Origin: Hyphomicrobiales bacterium
Lineage (GTDB): Bacteria > Pseudomonadota > Alphaproteobacteria > Rhizobiales > Beijerinckiaceae
Length of the DNA: 11,441 nt
Direction: 5' to 3'
NCBI GenBank assembly: GCA_025363375.1
Contig: JANYDZ010000238.1
Coordinates: 1-11,441 of the forward strand
A program made the position numbers and the translations under genes. This document shows, in pieces, positions 1 through 7,919 of this stretch; the first letter of the stretch is position 1, and the number at the start of each line of letters is the position of its first letter. Under the pieces are notes generated by a model. It was given only the letters and a program-made list of their open reading frames with translations. It did not search any database and was not told the DNA's origin.

Positions 1-109
1 GCACGCGCTGGCGCTGCTGCGGCGCGAACTGGAGACGTCGATGGCTTACACGGGCGCCTCGCACGTGTCGGAGATTTCTTCGCGGTGTTTGTGGACGGCC
101 CCCAGATGA
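1..109 (+). CDS. Alpha-hydroxy-acid oxidase/dehydrogenase (FMN-dependent), C-terminal fragment
   Basis: Only the last 35 codons lie in the window, read from base 2 and ending in TGA at 107-109. The peptide includes LALLRRELETSMAYTGASHV, which resembles the C-terminal helix of FMN-dependent alpha-hydroxy-acid dehydrogenases (glycolate oxidase, L-lactate and mandelate dehydrogenase family), where an 'LRxELxxxMxxxGxxxVxEI' tail is usual. Those enzymes oxidise 2-hydroxy acids to 2-keto acids using FMN in a TIM barrel. The catalytic His/Arg region is outside the window, so the substrate cannot be inferred. The stop overlaps the start of the next gene as ATGA (106-109), which implies co-transcription and translational coupling with the isocitrate lyase-type enzyme. 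The family call rests on a short tail, so confidence is moderate. Confidence 0.6.
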   Translation, partial: HALALLRRELETSMAYTGASHVSEISSRCLWTAPR

Positions 110-1092
110 CAGATCCCCACATCGACCGCGCCCACAAAATCCGCCTGCAATTCCGCCGCCTGCTGACGCGCCCGGAAATGACCATCATGCCCGGCGGCTT
201 CTCGCCGCTTTACGCGCGCATGGCCGAAATCGCCGGATTTGAATGCTTCTTCATCGCGGGCTCGCAAATGTCCGCCTATATCCTGGGCGCGCCGGACGCG
301 GGCATCCTGGGCCTGCGCGATGTCGTCGACCACGCGCGGCACTGCGCGGCGCGCGTCGATATTCCCATCTTCATGGATTGCGACACAGGCTTCGGCAACG
401 CGGCCAATGTGCATTTCACCACGCAGGAGGTGATCCGTTCAGGCGTCGCCGGCATGCAGATCGAAGACCAGGAGAGCCCGAAAAAATCCGGCACCAGCGC
501 GGGAAGACGCTGTATTCCCAAGGACGAAGCCGTCGGCAAGATACGCGCCGCCGTCGCGGCGCGCGACGCGCTCGATGCGGCGTTCGTGGTCTGCGCGCGC
601 TGCGACGCGCTGGGCGCGGAAGGCGAGACTTTCGCGAGCGCCCTGGAGCGCGGCATCGCCTATGCCAACGACGGCGGCGCGGATCTGATCTGGCTCAATT
701 CGGTGGAAAGTCTCGAAGACCTGACGAAGTTTTGCGCCGTCGTCGCCAAGCCGACGCTCGCCATCTGGGGCGGCAAGCAGCCGGAACCCGCGTTCGACGA
801 CTATCGCAAGACCGGCGTCAAGATCATGCTCTATCCCGTGCTGGCCGCTTCGGCCGGCATGCAGGCCGCGTGGCAGACCATGAACGATTTCGCCACGCGC
901 GGCGACGCGGCGTTGCGCGAATGGCGCGCGTCCATCCACAAGGGGCGGTTTCCAGCGATCGATCTGAAAACGCTGACGGGCGATTCGATCATTCGCGAGA
1001 TCGAGAAGAATTTCGTGCCGGCGGATCAGCAGCGCGATTACGCGACGACCTGGGGCCACGCCACCCATACGGAAGCCGTGGAGAAGAAGTAG
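106..1092 (+). CDS. Isocitrate lyase/PEP mutase superfamily protein (oxaloacetate decarboxylase-like)
   Basis: A 328-aa TIM-barrel enzyme of the isocitrate lyase/PEP mutase superfamily, which makes or breaks C-C or C-P bonds next to a carboxylate using Mg2+. Visible marks are the N-terminal PGGFSP (29-34), the acidic metal-site motif DCDTGFGN (91-98), MQIEDQ (117-122) and a gating loop PKKSGT (125-130). True isocitrate and methylisocitrate lyases carry KKCGH in that loop with a catalytic Cys. Here it is Ser and the His is Thr, so cleavage of (methyl)isocitrate is unlikely. An oxaloacetate decarboxylase-like or other 2-keto/2-hydroxy acid lyase role is possible, but the substrate is unknown. 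I chose ATG 106 because it overlaps the TGA of the upstream oxidase as ATGA; an in-frame start at 85 would add seven residues inside that gene. It probably works in the same pathway as the oxidase. Confidence 0.85.
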   Translation: MTDPHIDRAHKIRLQFRRLLTRPEMTIMPGGFSPLYARMAEIAGFECFFIAGSQMSAYILGAPDAGILGLRDVVDHARHCAARVDIPIFMDCDTGFGNAANVHFTTQEVIRSGVAGMQIEDQESPKKSGTSAGRRCIPKDEAVGKIRAAVAARDALDAAFVVCARCDALGAEGETFASALERGIAYANDGGADLIWLNSVESLEDLTKFCAVVAKPTLAIWGGKQPEPAFDDYRKTGVKIMLYPVLAASAGMQAAWQTMNDFATRGDAALREWRASIHKGRFPAIDLKTLTGDSIIREIEKNFVPADQQRDYATTWGHATHTEAVEKK

Positions 1093-1097
1093 CGCCA

Positions 1098-1117
1098 GCC
1101 TCGACATGATGAGAGGC
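1098..1117. terminator. Weak hairpin between convergent genes
   Basis: GCCTC (1098-1102) and GAGGC (1113-1117) can pair around a 10-base loop in the 45-base gap between the convergent lyase and amidohydrolase genes. A bidirectional terminator would be expected here, but the stem is short and no U-tract follows on either strand, so this is only a candidate. Confidence 0.2.
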
Positions 1118-1137
1118 GGGGCCGCGCGCTTGATGGT

Positions 1138-2133
1138 TCAGGCGAAACGCGGGAACAGTTTGACCGCGTTGCCGCGATTAACCGCCGCGAGCTGAGCTTC
1201 GTCGAAGAAGCCGCTGTTCTTTGTCGCGGCGATCATGTCTTCCGTCATGTCGTCGGGGCAATAGGGCCAGTCGCTGCCGAACAGGATGTGGTCGAAATCG
1301 GCGACTTCGCGCACGGTGGCGAGACTCTGCCGGCCCGCCGACAGCGCCGTCTCGTAATAGAAGCGCTTGAAATCCTTCAGCACCGTCTCCTGCGTCAGGT
1401 TCTTGCCGTGGCGCGCCATATAGGCCGAGGGATATTGCGTGTCCCACGGCGCGTGGATCATCTGCCGCGCGGCGATGTCGGAAACGCGCCAGGCCACGAA
1501 AGGCAGCGTGCCGCCGGCGTGGCAGAGAATCCAGCGGATGTTCGGGTATCGATGCAGCGCGTCGGTGAACAGCAGATTCAGCGCGGCGCGCGTCGTGTCG
1601 AACAGGAACTCGACAAGAAAATTGCCGATGCCGGCGCTGATTCCCTTGCGCACGTCGTGGACGCTGGGGTGATTGTTGGGGTGGATCAGCACGACGGCTT
1701 TGCGCTTGTCGAGCTCGGCGAGAACAGGGTCGAAGGAGGGATGGCCGAGATAGAGCCCCTCGTAGCTCGCCAGCACGCCGATTCCATCGAGTTTCAGATG
1801 GTCGAGCGCGTGCGCGGCTTCCTTGCAGGCGCCGTCGATATCGGGAATGGGGAGCGTCGCGAAGGCGCCGAACCTGTCGGGCCGCCGCGCGACGAAGCCG
1901 GCGGTCTCTTCATTGACGCGCCGCGCGAGATCGCGGGCTTTGGCGTTGTCGCCTAGATGCGGGCCGGGCGTCGACAGCGAGAGAATTCCCGCCTGCGTGC
2001 CATGCCGATCCATGTGCGTGAGCGCCATGTCCGGCGACCAGTCGGGCGTGCGAACGATGCCGCCGATGGCCTGAATGGCGGTCTTGTAGGCGGGGCCCAT
2101 GGAATGAGCGTGAACGTCGATGCGCCCTGGCAA
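1138..2133 (-). CDS. Amidohydrolase family 2 protein (ACMSD-like metal-dependent hydrolase/decarboxylase)
   Basis: A 331-aa TIM-barrel enzyme of the amidohydrolase_2 family, which includes aminocarboxymuconate-semialdehyde decarboxylase, gamma-resorcylate decarboxylase and related non-oxidative decarboxylases. The metal site is intact: IDVHAH (H8, H10), LIHPNNH (H151), LCHAGG (H205) and LFGSDWP (D288). The neighbourhood around GTLPFVAWRV (208-217) is also typical of ACMSD-like proteins. The substrate cannot be read from sequence. I place the start at TTG 2133, because GGGAGG lies five bases upstream and this puts the HxH motif about seven residues from the N-terminus, as is normal here. A longer reading from a TTG at 2208 adds 25 unlike residues and overlaps the ompA-like stop. 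It ends 45 bases from the convergent lyase gene and lies 71 bases downstream of the OmpA-family gene on the same strand. Confidence 0.85.
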   Translation of the reverse strand: MPGRIDVHAHSMGPAYKTAIQAIGGIVRTPDWSPDMALTHMDRHGTQAGILSLSTPGPHLGDNAKARDLARRVNEETAGFVARRPDRFGAFATLPIPDIDGACKEAAHALDHLKLDGIGVLASYEGLYLGHPSFDPVLAELDKRKAVVLIHPNNHPSVHDVRKGISAGIGNFLVEFLFDTTRAALNLLFTDALHRYPNIRWILCHAGGTLPFVAWRVSDIAARQMIHAPWDTQYPSAYMARHGKNLTQETVLKDFKRFYYETALSAGRQSLATVREVADFDHILFGSDWPYCPDDMTEDMIAATKNSGFFDEAQLAAVNRGNAVKLFPRFA

Positions 2134-2138
2134 GGCAA

Positions 2139-2144
2139 CCTCCC
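2139..2144 (-). promoter_or_regulatory. Shine-Dalgarno deciding a TTG start
   Basis: On the minus strand this reads GGGAGG, followed by five bases (TTGCC) and then TTG at 2133-2131. It is the strongest ribosome-binding site near the 5' end of the amidohydrolase gene and the main reason for choosing the TTG start over the upstream one. Confidence 0.65.
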
Positions 2145-2204
2145 TGTGATGACGGGGCGAAGGTAGTGGGGCTGCGACGAGAAGGCAAGGGCGGCGCGAC
2201 GCGC

Positions 2205-3299
2205 TCAATTCAGCTTCACGAGTTCAACGCGCCGGTTCTTCGCGCGCCCTTCCTCGCTATCGTTGCTGGCCGCGGGCGCGACCATGCCGACGCCGGCCGG
2301 GCGCATGCGGGACGGCGCGACGGCGTGCGTTTTGACGAGCGCGGCGATCACGGCCGCGGCGCGCCGGCGCGAGAGATCGAGGTTGTGATCAAAGCCGCCG
2401 ACATTGTCGGTATGGCCGACGACGAGAACGGCGAGCGAGGGTTCCGAGCGCAGCAGCTTGGCGATTTCGACGATGGCCGGTTCGGACTCAGGTTTGATCT
2501 CCGTCTTGTCGTGATCGAAAAACACGCCGTAGAGCGCGATCCGGCCGGTCGAGTTGATGCTCCTGGACATGTCGGCGGCGGTCACGACGACCATCTTGCT
2601 TTCGCGTGGTTTGGGTTCAACCAGATGCACGACAATGATCGTTCGTCCGGCGAGGGCGCGGCAAGAATGGCTGTCCATTGGCTGATAAGCGTGCACCGCC
2701 ACGTGAGCGTCGCCGTTGGCCGTGGGGAAACGCGCGGCGGAAAAGCGCTGGTCCGTCATGCGCTCGACGAGCGCGCAATAGCCTGTCGACAACAGCGGGT
2801 CCTTCACGTCTTTTTCGTAAAGAAAATATTGCATCAGACTGGTGTCGCCGCCGCCGCCGCCCGTCGTGCGCGCCGGATCGCCGCCGCACTCGCGGCCCTT
2901 GCACGTGAACAGAATTTCGCCGCCGGCCTTGCGCGCCTCCTCCTCGTAATTGCGCACCACTTCGAGAGGCGAACGCTCGGCCGGCGCGACATACACGAGC
3001 CGCGTCACCGCGCCCTCGAGTTCGAGCATTCGCCTGGGCGCGTGGACCCGGTTGTTCATGTGATCGGTCGCTTGCGTCAGCTCCAGCGGCGCGAGCGGCA
3101 AACGGAATTCGCCGAAGGCTTTTCGTTCGTAACCGACGATGAACGAGCCTTCGTAACGCTTGAGCAAGGGATTGTCCCGCGCGCCGGCGATGTCCCGTGT
3201 CGGCAGGATCGCGTCGGCTTGGGCTGCGATGGGCAGGGCGGCAGCCAGGACGGCCAGGACGGCCAGGACGGCCAGGCAGGCGATGGTGTGGACGCGCAT
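2205..3299 (-). CDS. Secreted DUF4892-like/OmpA-family peptidoglycan-binding protein
   Basis: A 364-aa exported protein. Residues 1-30 form a Sec signal peptide with a hydrophobic core built of Val-Leu-Ala repeats and a cleavage site near AQADA. Residues about 35-240 resemble the DUF4892 domain (KRYEGSFIVGYERKAFGEF, LVYVAPAERSPLEVVRNYEE, then an ECGG loop followed by a Gly run). Residues about 255-364 are an OmpA C-terminal domain, with the GHTDNVGGFDHNLDLS motif (295-310) and NRRVEL (355-360) that hold diaminopimelate of peptidoglycan; D298 and R313 are the expected ligand contacts. It should sit in the periplasm or outer membrane, attached to the cell wall. I prefer ATG 3299, which has GGAG eight bases upstream, over a GTG at 3329 that adds ten residues. 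The next gene upstream on this strand is a lytic transglycosylase, also a cell-wall gene, 238 bases away. Confidence 0.85.
   Translation of the reverse strand: MRVHTIACLAVLAVLAVLAAALPIAAQADAILPTRDIAGARDNPLLKRYEGSFIVGYERKAFGEFRLPLAPLELTQATDHMNNRVHAPRRMLELEGAVTRLVYVAPAERSPLEVVRNYEEEARKAGGEILFTCKGRECGGDPARTTGGGGGDTSLMQYFLYEKDVKDPLLSTGYCALVERMTDQRFSAARFPTANGDAHVAVHAYQPMDSHSCRALAGRTIIVVHLVEPKPRESKMVVVTAADMSRSINSTGRIALYGVFFDHDKTEIKPESEPAIVEIAKLLRSEPSLAVLVVGHTDNVGGFDHNLDLSRRRAAAVIAALVKTHAVAPSRMRPAGVGMVAPAASNDSEEGRAKNRRVELVKLN
3243..3278. repeat. 9-bp tandem repeat, four copies, inside a signal-peptide coding region
   Basis: Four head-to-tail 9-base units based on GGCCAGGAC (3243-3251, 3252-3260, 3261-3269, 3270-3278). 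The middle two are identical and the outer two differ at one or two bases. On the coding strand they give the LAVLAVLAVLAA hydrophobic core of the OmpA-family signal peptide. A unit length divisible by three means copy-number change would lengthen or shorten the signal core without a frameshift. Confidence 0.9.
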
Positions 3300-3486
3300 G
3301 CGCGAGGCTCCGTGATTGGATCGATACACGCGATCCCTAGCGCGATTTCGAAGCCGCTATTGTGCGCGAGCGCACCGACCCGTGGCCGGGCGCCCGCGCC
3401 GCAGCCAGGCCGCTCGTCCGGACGTTGTGTGCGCCTTTTCGCGTGGGGACATGGCGATCCGCGCGGCGTTTGAAGACGCCCTTGGG

Positions 3487-3503
3487 CGCTCCCAAAAGGA
3501 GCG
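3487..3503 (-). terminator. Candidate terminator hairpin after the lytic transglycosylase
   Basis: CGCTCC (3487-3492) and GGAGCG (3498-3503) are perfect inverted arms around a five-base loop, 35 bases beyond the stop of the minus-strand transglycosylase gene. The stem is six G+C-rich pairs, but no U-run follows on the minus strand. A transcript-end stabiliser or weak terminator fits better than a classical intrinsic terminator. The rest of the 3300-3537 gap shows no other gene, repeat or convincing promoter. Confidence 0.3.
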
Positions 3504-3537
3504 GGCTCGGCGATATTCCTCGGCCGCCCCTGACCGC

Positions 3538-4335
3538 TTACTTCCCGTCGATCTGCTTGCCAATCGCCGCGATCGCCTTCTGATAGACTCCGGCCGCGTT
3601 CCATTCCTGGATGGCGCCGAAATTGGACTCGCCCGGCTGGTAGCCGGCGCCGGCGCGCCAGCCCTTGCCCTTGAGGAAATTGGCGGTCGACATGAGCGCG
3701 GACGAGGCATTGTCGAGACTGCCGCCGGTTCCGTAAAGCAGAATGTTCTTGGGCAGGAACTGGGTGTGCCCGACCTCGCCATGCATGGCGCCGCGCGAGC
3801 CCGCCGACAGGACGCCGCGGTCGACCAGGGTCAGGGCCGCGTAGAGCTGATCGGTGAAGAAGGCCGTGCGGCGGCAGTCATAGGCAAGCGTCGCCACGGC
3901 TGACAGGGTGTTCTGGTTGCCTTTTACCGCGCCGAACCCCGTTTCCATGCCCCAGATGGCGAGAAGCGGCCCAGGCGGAACGCCGTAACGCTGCTCGATG
4001 GAGGCAAACAGCGCCGCCTGGGACTGCTTGAGCGAACGCCCGCGCGCAATAATGCCATTGGCGCCGCGCCTGGCCATGAACTGCTCTAAAGACAGCGAGA
4101 AACTGTGTTGATTGCGGTCAGCCGAAATGGTTCCGGAAGCGTAGCTGGTCCCCATGAGCGCCGAAATGCTGCCGGCGCTGGCGCCCCTGCCTTTCGCCTC
4201 GCCCGCGAACTGCTGCTTCCAGGTTTCAAAGCCCGCCGAGGTGTTGCCGCAAGTCGCGGCGCTCGCGACGCCGGCCATGCTTAGCAACGCTGTCACTGCG
4301 GCCGCCGCGATTGTGTTCGGATGTTTGCGCGTCAC
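3538..4335 (-). CDS. Lytic murein transglycosylase, MltB-like (SLT_2/GH103 type)
   Basis: A 265-aa exported enzyme that cleaves the MurNAc-GlcNAc bond of peptidoglycan with formation of 1,6-anhydroMurNAc. Residues 1-26 are a Sec signal peptide ending in VASA; no lipobox Cys is seen, so it is probably soluble in the periplasm. The catalytic core follows: AIWGMETGFG (126-135), in which E131 matches the general-acid Glu of MltB/Slt35; TLSAVATLAYDCRRTAFF (143-160); VGHTQFLP (188-195); and STANFLKGKGW (216-226). There is no C-terminal peptidoglycan-binding domain, so it is shorter than many relatives. The start is GTG at 4335, supported by GAGGAG eight bases upstream. It lies 85 bases downstream of smc on the same strand and could share its transcript or have its own promoter. 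Confidence 0.88.
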   Translation of the reverse strand: MTRKHPNTIAAAAVTALLSMAGVASAATCGNTSAGFETWKQQFAGEAKGRGASAGSISALMGTSYASGTISADRNQHSFSLSLEQFMARRGANGIIARGRSLKQSQAALFASIEQRYGVPPGPLLAIWGMETGFGAVKGNQNTLSAVATLAYDCRRTAFFTDQLYAALTLVDRGVLSAGSRGAMHGEVGHTQFLPKNILLYGTGGSLDNASSALMSTANFLKGKGWRAGAGYQPGESNFGAIQEWNAAGVYQKAIAAIGKQIDGK

Positions 4336-4343
4336 GTGTTCGG

Positions 4344-4349
4344 CTCCTC
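4344..4349 (-). promoter_or_regulatory. Shine-Dalgarno deciding a GTG start
   Basis: Minus-strand GAGGAG lies eight bases before the GTG at 4335-4333 and supports this non-ATG start for the lytic transglycosylase. Confidence 0.7.
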
Positions 4350-4420
4350 AATGATTAAGACCCCCTGGCCCGTCGGGCTTCGGAGCGCCGCCTTGCTATA
4401 AACGATTGAACGCCTGCGTC

Positions 4421-7400
4421 CTACTCCGCCGCCACCAGCACTTCAGCCGCCTGCAGATCGACGCTGACGAGCTGCGACACGCCGCGCTCGGCCATGGTGA
4501 CGCCGAACAGGCGGTCCATGCGCGCCATGGTGATGGGATTGTGCGTGATGGTGATGAACTTGGTGTCGGTCTTCTTGCGCATTTCGTCAAGCAGGTCGCA
4601 GAACCGCTCGACGTTGGAATCGTCGAGCGGCGCGTCCACTTCGTCGAGCACGCAGATCGGCGAGGGATTGGTGAGAAACACGGCAAAGATCAGCGACATC
4701 GCCGTCAGCGCCTGCTCCCCGCCGGACAGCAGCGTCATCGTCGTGGGCTTCTTGCCCGGCGGGCGGGCCATGATTTCAAGGCCCGCCTCCAGCGGATCGT
4801 CGGATTCCACCAATTGCAATTCCGCCGCGCCGCCGCCAAACAGCGACGTGAACAGCTCCTTGAAATGGCCGTTGACGACATCGAAGGCGGCCAACAAACG
4901 TTCGCGCCCCTCCTTGTTGAGGGAGCCGATGGCGACGCGCAGTTTGCGGATGGCTTCGGTGAGGTCGTCGCGTTCGGTCACGAGCGCCGTCTGTTTGCCT
5001 TCGACATCGTTCAGTTCCTCGTCGGCGCGCAGATTGACGGCGCCGAGACGTTCGCGGTCCTGCTTGAGGCTTTCAAGCTTGCGTTCCACGGCTTCCAGCG
5101 CCGGCATTTCATCGTCGGCTTTCACGCCGGCCAGTCCCGCGAGCATATGAGGCTCGCACTCAAGCTCGGTGGCGATGGAATGGACGATGGCTTCGTGACG
5201 CGAACGCAAGCCTTCCAGCCGCGCTTCCGCGCGGGCGCGCTCCTCCCGCGCCGCGCTCATGGCTTCAAGCGCCAGGCGCGCCAGCTTGTCGGCTTCGCCA
5301 AGGCTGTTCTCGGCGGAGGCGCGCCTGTCCGAAGCCTCCCTGCGCGCGGTCTCCGCGGTCTCGACTTCCCGCATCAAAGCGCGGCGCTTGGCGAGGAAGA
5401 GGTCGGGCGCCTCGGCCAGTTGTTCCTGCTCCGCGCGGGATTCGGCGATGCGTGTCTCAAATTCGCCGATTTGCGACGTCGCGCCGTTGCGGCGCTGATC
5501 CCACGACTGGCGCTCGACGGCGATGGCCTGACGGCGGCGCTCGCGCGCTTCGGCTTCGCGCGCCATGCCCTGCACGCTGGCGCGCGCTTCGGCCGCCGCG
5601 GCGCGCTCTTCGCCGGTTGACGCGCGGGCGCGGTCGAGCCGGCCCATGAGCTGCGGGGTGGGCGCGAGTTCGCTCAGCGCCGTTTCGGATTCGACTTTCT
5701 TTTGAGCGGCTTCGGCGAGTGTCTGGCCAAGGCGCGCCGCGGCTTCCGACAGCGCCGAGAGACGCGTGGCGACCTGCGCGCGGCGGCGCTCAAGCGCGCT
5801 GGATTTCCCGCGCGCCTCCTCCACGGCGCGCGCGGAGGCGCGCGCGGAGGCGCGCGCTTCAGTTTCGGCGGCGGCGGCGGCGCGCAGCGCGTTCGCAAAC
5901 TGTTCCGCCTCCGACTTCACCTTGTCGGCGGCGACGCGGGCCAGCCGGGCTTCGATCGTGAGATCGCCGAGACGGTTCTTTTCCACGAGGCGGCGCGCGG
6001 CGGGCGTCGGCGCCTCGGCGGCGGCGGCAAAGCCGTCCCAGCGCCACAGATCGCCCTCCCTGGAGACAAGGCGCTGGCCGGGCTGCAGCAGCCTTTGCAA
6101 CGCCGCGCCGTCGCCGCGCAGGACAATGCCGATCTGCGCCAGACGCCGCGCCAGGGCCGCCGGCGCCTTGACCAGCGTCGCCAGCGTGTTGACGCCGGGC
6201 GGCAAAGCGGGATCGCGCGAGGCGTCGCCGAGCGCGGCCCAATGGGCTGGGGCAGAGGCGTTGGTGGAGGCGTCGAGATCGTCGCCGAGCGCGGCGCCAA
6301 GCGCGGCTTCATAGCCTTTTTCGACGTCTATTTCCTCGACGACGGGCGGCCACAAATCGCTTGCCGCGTTGGCGAGCAGATTGGTCAGCGTGCGTACTTC
6401 CGTCTCAAGCCGCTGCGCCTTGCGCTCGACATCGGCGAGGGGGCCGCGCATCCGCGCTTCGGCGTCGCGGGCGTGGGCGTGACTTTCTTCGGCCGTCAGA
6501 ACAGCTTCCTCGGCGTTCCCGGCCATTTCCTGCGCCATGGCGAGGGCCTCCGCGGCCTCCTGAAACTCCTCGTCGCCGCCAGCGCTTTGCTTCAACGCGG
6601 CAAGTTCGCCAGCGACCGCGGCGAGTTCGGTTTCGAAGCGCTGATGGCGTAGCGTCTCTTCCCGGACCGCCTGCTCAAGCGCGCCGCGCCGGGCGTTCAT
6701 GTCGGAGAGCGCGGTCTGCGCTTCGGCGAATTTCCTTTCCGCCTCCTGAAGCCGCCCCTCGGCGTCGGCGAGCTTTGCCTTGGCTTCAAACTCGATCTCG
6801 GAGGAGCCCTCGGCCTGTTCGGCAAGATCCTGGGCTTCCGCGTCGAGCTTATCCAGCACGCCGGCGGCGTCCGCGATCAGGGCGGTTTCGCGCGCCAGAT
6901 CGCGCGTCAGCTGCGCCACGCGGCGCTCCAGTTCGCCGGCCCGTTCCTGCGCGCGCTTTTCCTCGCCCTCAAGCTGCTCACGGGCAATCATCAGACGCTG
7001 CAGAACGGCGCCGGCCCTGGACTCCTCGTCGCGCAACCCTGGCAGGCCATAAGCGGCGACCGCCTGCAGGCGCGCGGCTTCCGCCTGATGCAAGGCGCGC
7101 TCGGCGACTTCGCGCACATCCGCTTCCAGTTTGCGTTCGGCCTCCGCCAGACCGCGCGTGCTGTCTTTATGGGCGATATGATAGAGCAACGCCTCGTTGC
7201 GGCGAATATCGGCGGCCAGACCCTTGTAGCGCGTCGCCTGCCGGGCCTGCCGACGCAGGGAATCCGCCTGCGCGTCAATCTGTTTCAGCACGTCCTCAAG
7301 ACGCAAGAGATTGTCCTCGGCCGCCTTCAGGCGCAACTCGGCCTCGTGACGGCGCGAGTGCAGGCCGGAGATGCCGGCGGCTTCTTCGAGAATGCGGCGG

Positions 7401-7879
7401 CGCTGCTGCGGCTTGGCGGAGATGATCTCGCCAATGCGCCCCTGCCCCACCATCGCCGGCGAGCGCGCGCCCGACGAGGCGTCGGCGAACAGCAATTGCA
7501 CGTCGCGGGCCCGCACTTCCCTGGAATTGACCTTGTACTGCGAGCCTTCCTCGCGCTCGATGCGGCGGGAAACTTCCAGCACTTCGGAATCGTTGAAGGC
7601 GGCGGGCGCCGTGCGGTCTGAATTGTTCAAAACCAGCGTGACTTCGGCGACGTTGCGCGAGGGACGGCCGCCCGAGCCGGAAAAGATCACGTCGTCCATG
7701 CCGGACGCGCGCATCGACTTGTAGGAGTTTTCGCCCATAACCCAGCGCATGGCTTCGACAAGATTTGACTTGCCGCAACCATTCGGCCCCACGACGCCGG
7801 TCAGTCCCGGCTCGATCAGAAAATCGGTTGGCTCGCAGAAGCTTTTGAATCCGACGATTTTGAGCCGGTCAAATTTCAT
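4421..7879 (-). CDS. smc: Chromosome partition protein Smc
   Basis: A complete 1152-aa SMC ATPase, the usual bacterial length. It forms a V-shaped dimer that, with ScpA and ScpB, extrudes and compacts DNA for chromosome segregation. The N-terminal head has Walker A GPNGCGKSN (31-39) and Q-loop VGQGRIGE (144-151). Coiled coils run at about 175-505 and 635-1005 and are rich in Ala, Glu and Arg. The hinge lies near 512-620 (starting PPVVEEID, with the YEAALGAALGDD segment). The C-terminal head carries the signature LSGGEQ (1051-1056), Walker B ICVLDEVDAPLDD (1075-1087) and H-switch ITHN (1111-1114), so all ATPase motifs are intact. I start at ATG 7879 (MKFDRLKIVGFKSF), the family's normal N-terminus. 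An upstream ATG at 7981 adds 34 residues with no family likeness. No strong Shine-Dalgarno is seen. No scpA or scpB lies in the window. The dsbA-like gene is 165 bases upstream on the same strand. Confidence 0.97.
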   Translation of the reverse strand: MKFDRLKIVGFKSFCEPTDFLIEPGLTGVVGPNGCGKSNLVEAMRWVMGENSYKSMRASGMDDVIFSGSGGRPSRNVAEVTLVLNNSDRTAPAAFNDSEVLEVSRRIEREEGSQYKVNSREVRARDVQLLFADASSGARSPAMVGQGRIGEIISAKPQQRRRILEEAAGISGLHSRRHEAELRLKAAEDNLLRLEDVLKQIDAQADSLRRQARQATRYKGLAADIRRNEALLYHIAHKDSTRGLAEAERKLEADVREVAERALHQAEAARLQAVAAYGLPGLRDEESRAGAVLQRLMIAREQLEGEEKRAQERAGELERRVAQLTRDLARETALIADAAGVLDKLDAEAQDLAEQAEGSSEIEFEAKAKLADAEGRLQEAERKFAEAQTALSDMNARRGALEQAVREETLRHQRFETELAAVAGELAALKQSAGGDEEFQEAAEALAMAQEMAGNAEEAVLTAEESHAHARDAEARMRGPLADVERKAQRLETEVRTLTNLLANAASDLWPPVVEEIDVEKGYEAALGAALGDDLDASTNASAPAHWAALGDASRDPALPPGVNTLATLVKAPAALARRLAQIGIVLRGDGAALQRLLQPGQRLVSREGDLWRWDGFAAAAEAPTPAARRLVEKNRLGDLTIEARLARVAADKVKSEAEQFANALRAAAAAETEARASARASARAVEEARGKSSALERRRAQVATRLSALSEAAARLGQTLAEAAQKKVESETALSELAPTPQLMGRLDRARASTGEERAAAAEARASVQGMAREAEARERRRQAIAVERQSWDQRRNGATSQIGEFETRIAESRAEQEQLAEAPDLFLAKRRALMREVETAETARREASDRRASAENSLGEADKLARLALEAMSAAREERARAEARLEGLRSRHEAIVHSIATELECEPHMLAGLAGVKADDEMPALEAVERKLESLKQDRERLGAVNLRADEELNDVEGKQTALVTERDDLTEAIRKLRVAIGSLNKEGRERLLAAFDVVNGHFKELFTSLFGGGAAELQLVESDDPLEAGLEIMARPPGKKPTTMTLLSGGEQALTAMSLIFAVFLTNPSPICVLDEVDAPLDDSNVERFCDLLDEMRKKTDTKFITITHNPITMARMDRLFGVTMAERGVSQLVSVDLQAAEVLVAAE
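5825..5857. repeat. 12-bp tandem repeat in the smc coiled coil
   Basis: GGCGCGCGCGGA occurs at 5825-5836 and again exactly at 5837-5848, followed by a nine-base partial copy to 5857. On the coding strand it gives the ARASARASARA stretch near residues 675-685 of Smc, in the descending coiled coil just after the hinge. The unit is four codons, so it keeps frame but does not match the heptad period. Confidence 0.85.
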
Positions 7880-7919
7880 GGTCTCTGGTTCCCGCGCGCG
7901 CAATAAAACATGCCGAATC

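Noticed and set aside
439..1107. 222-codon minus-strand open frame opposite the lyase gene
   Set aside because: It overlaps the conserved lyase reading frame entirely, and its product shows no domain.
2166..3473. 435-codon plus-strand open frame opposite the OmpA-family gene
   Set aside because: The minus strand carries a signal peptide and OmpA motifs. The plus-strand product has no motif and its length follows from codon bias of the real gene.
3300..3537. Possible small gene or promoter in the largest gap on the left side
   Set aside because: Plus- and minus-strand frames here give only low-complexity peptides, and no paired -35/-10 hexamers stood out; only a weak hairpin was kept.
4406..5620. 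404-codon plus-strand open frame opposite smc
   Set aside because: It is antisense to the conserved C-terminal head and coiled coil of Smc. The product is His/Arg/Gly-rich with no recognisable domain, as expected from a high-G+C shadow frame.
6361..7425. 354-codon plus-strand Arg/Pro-rich open frame
   Set aside because: It is a low-complexity shadow of the smc coiled coil with no ribosome-binding site and no family likeness.
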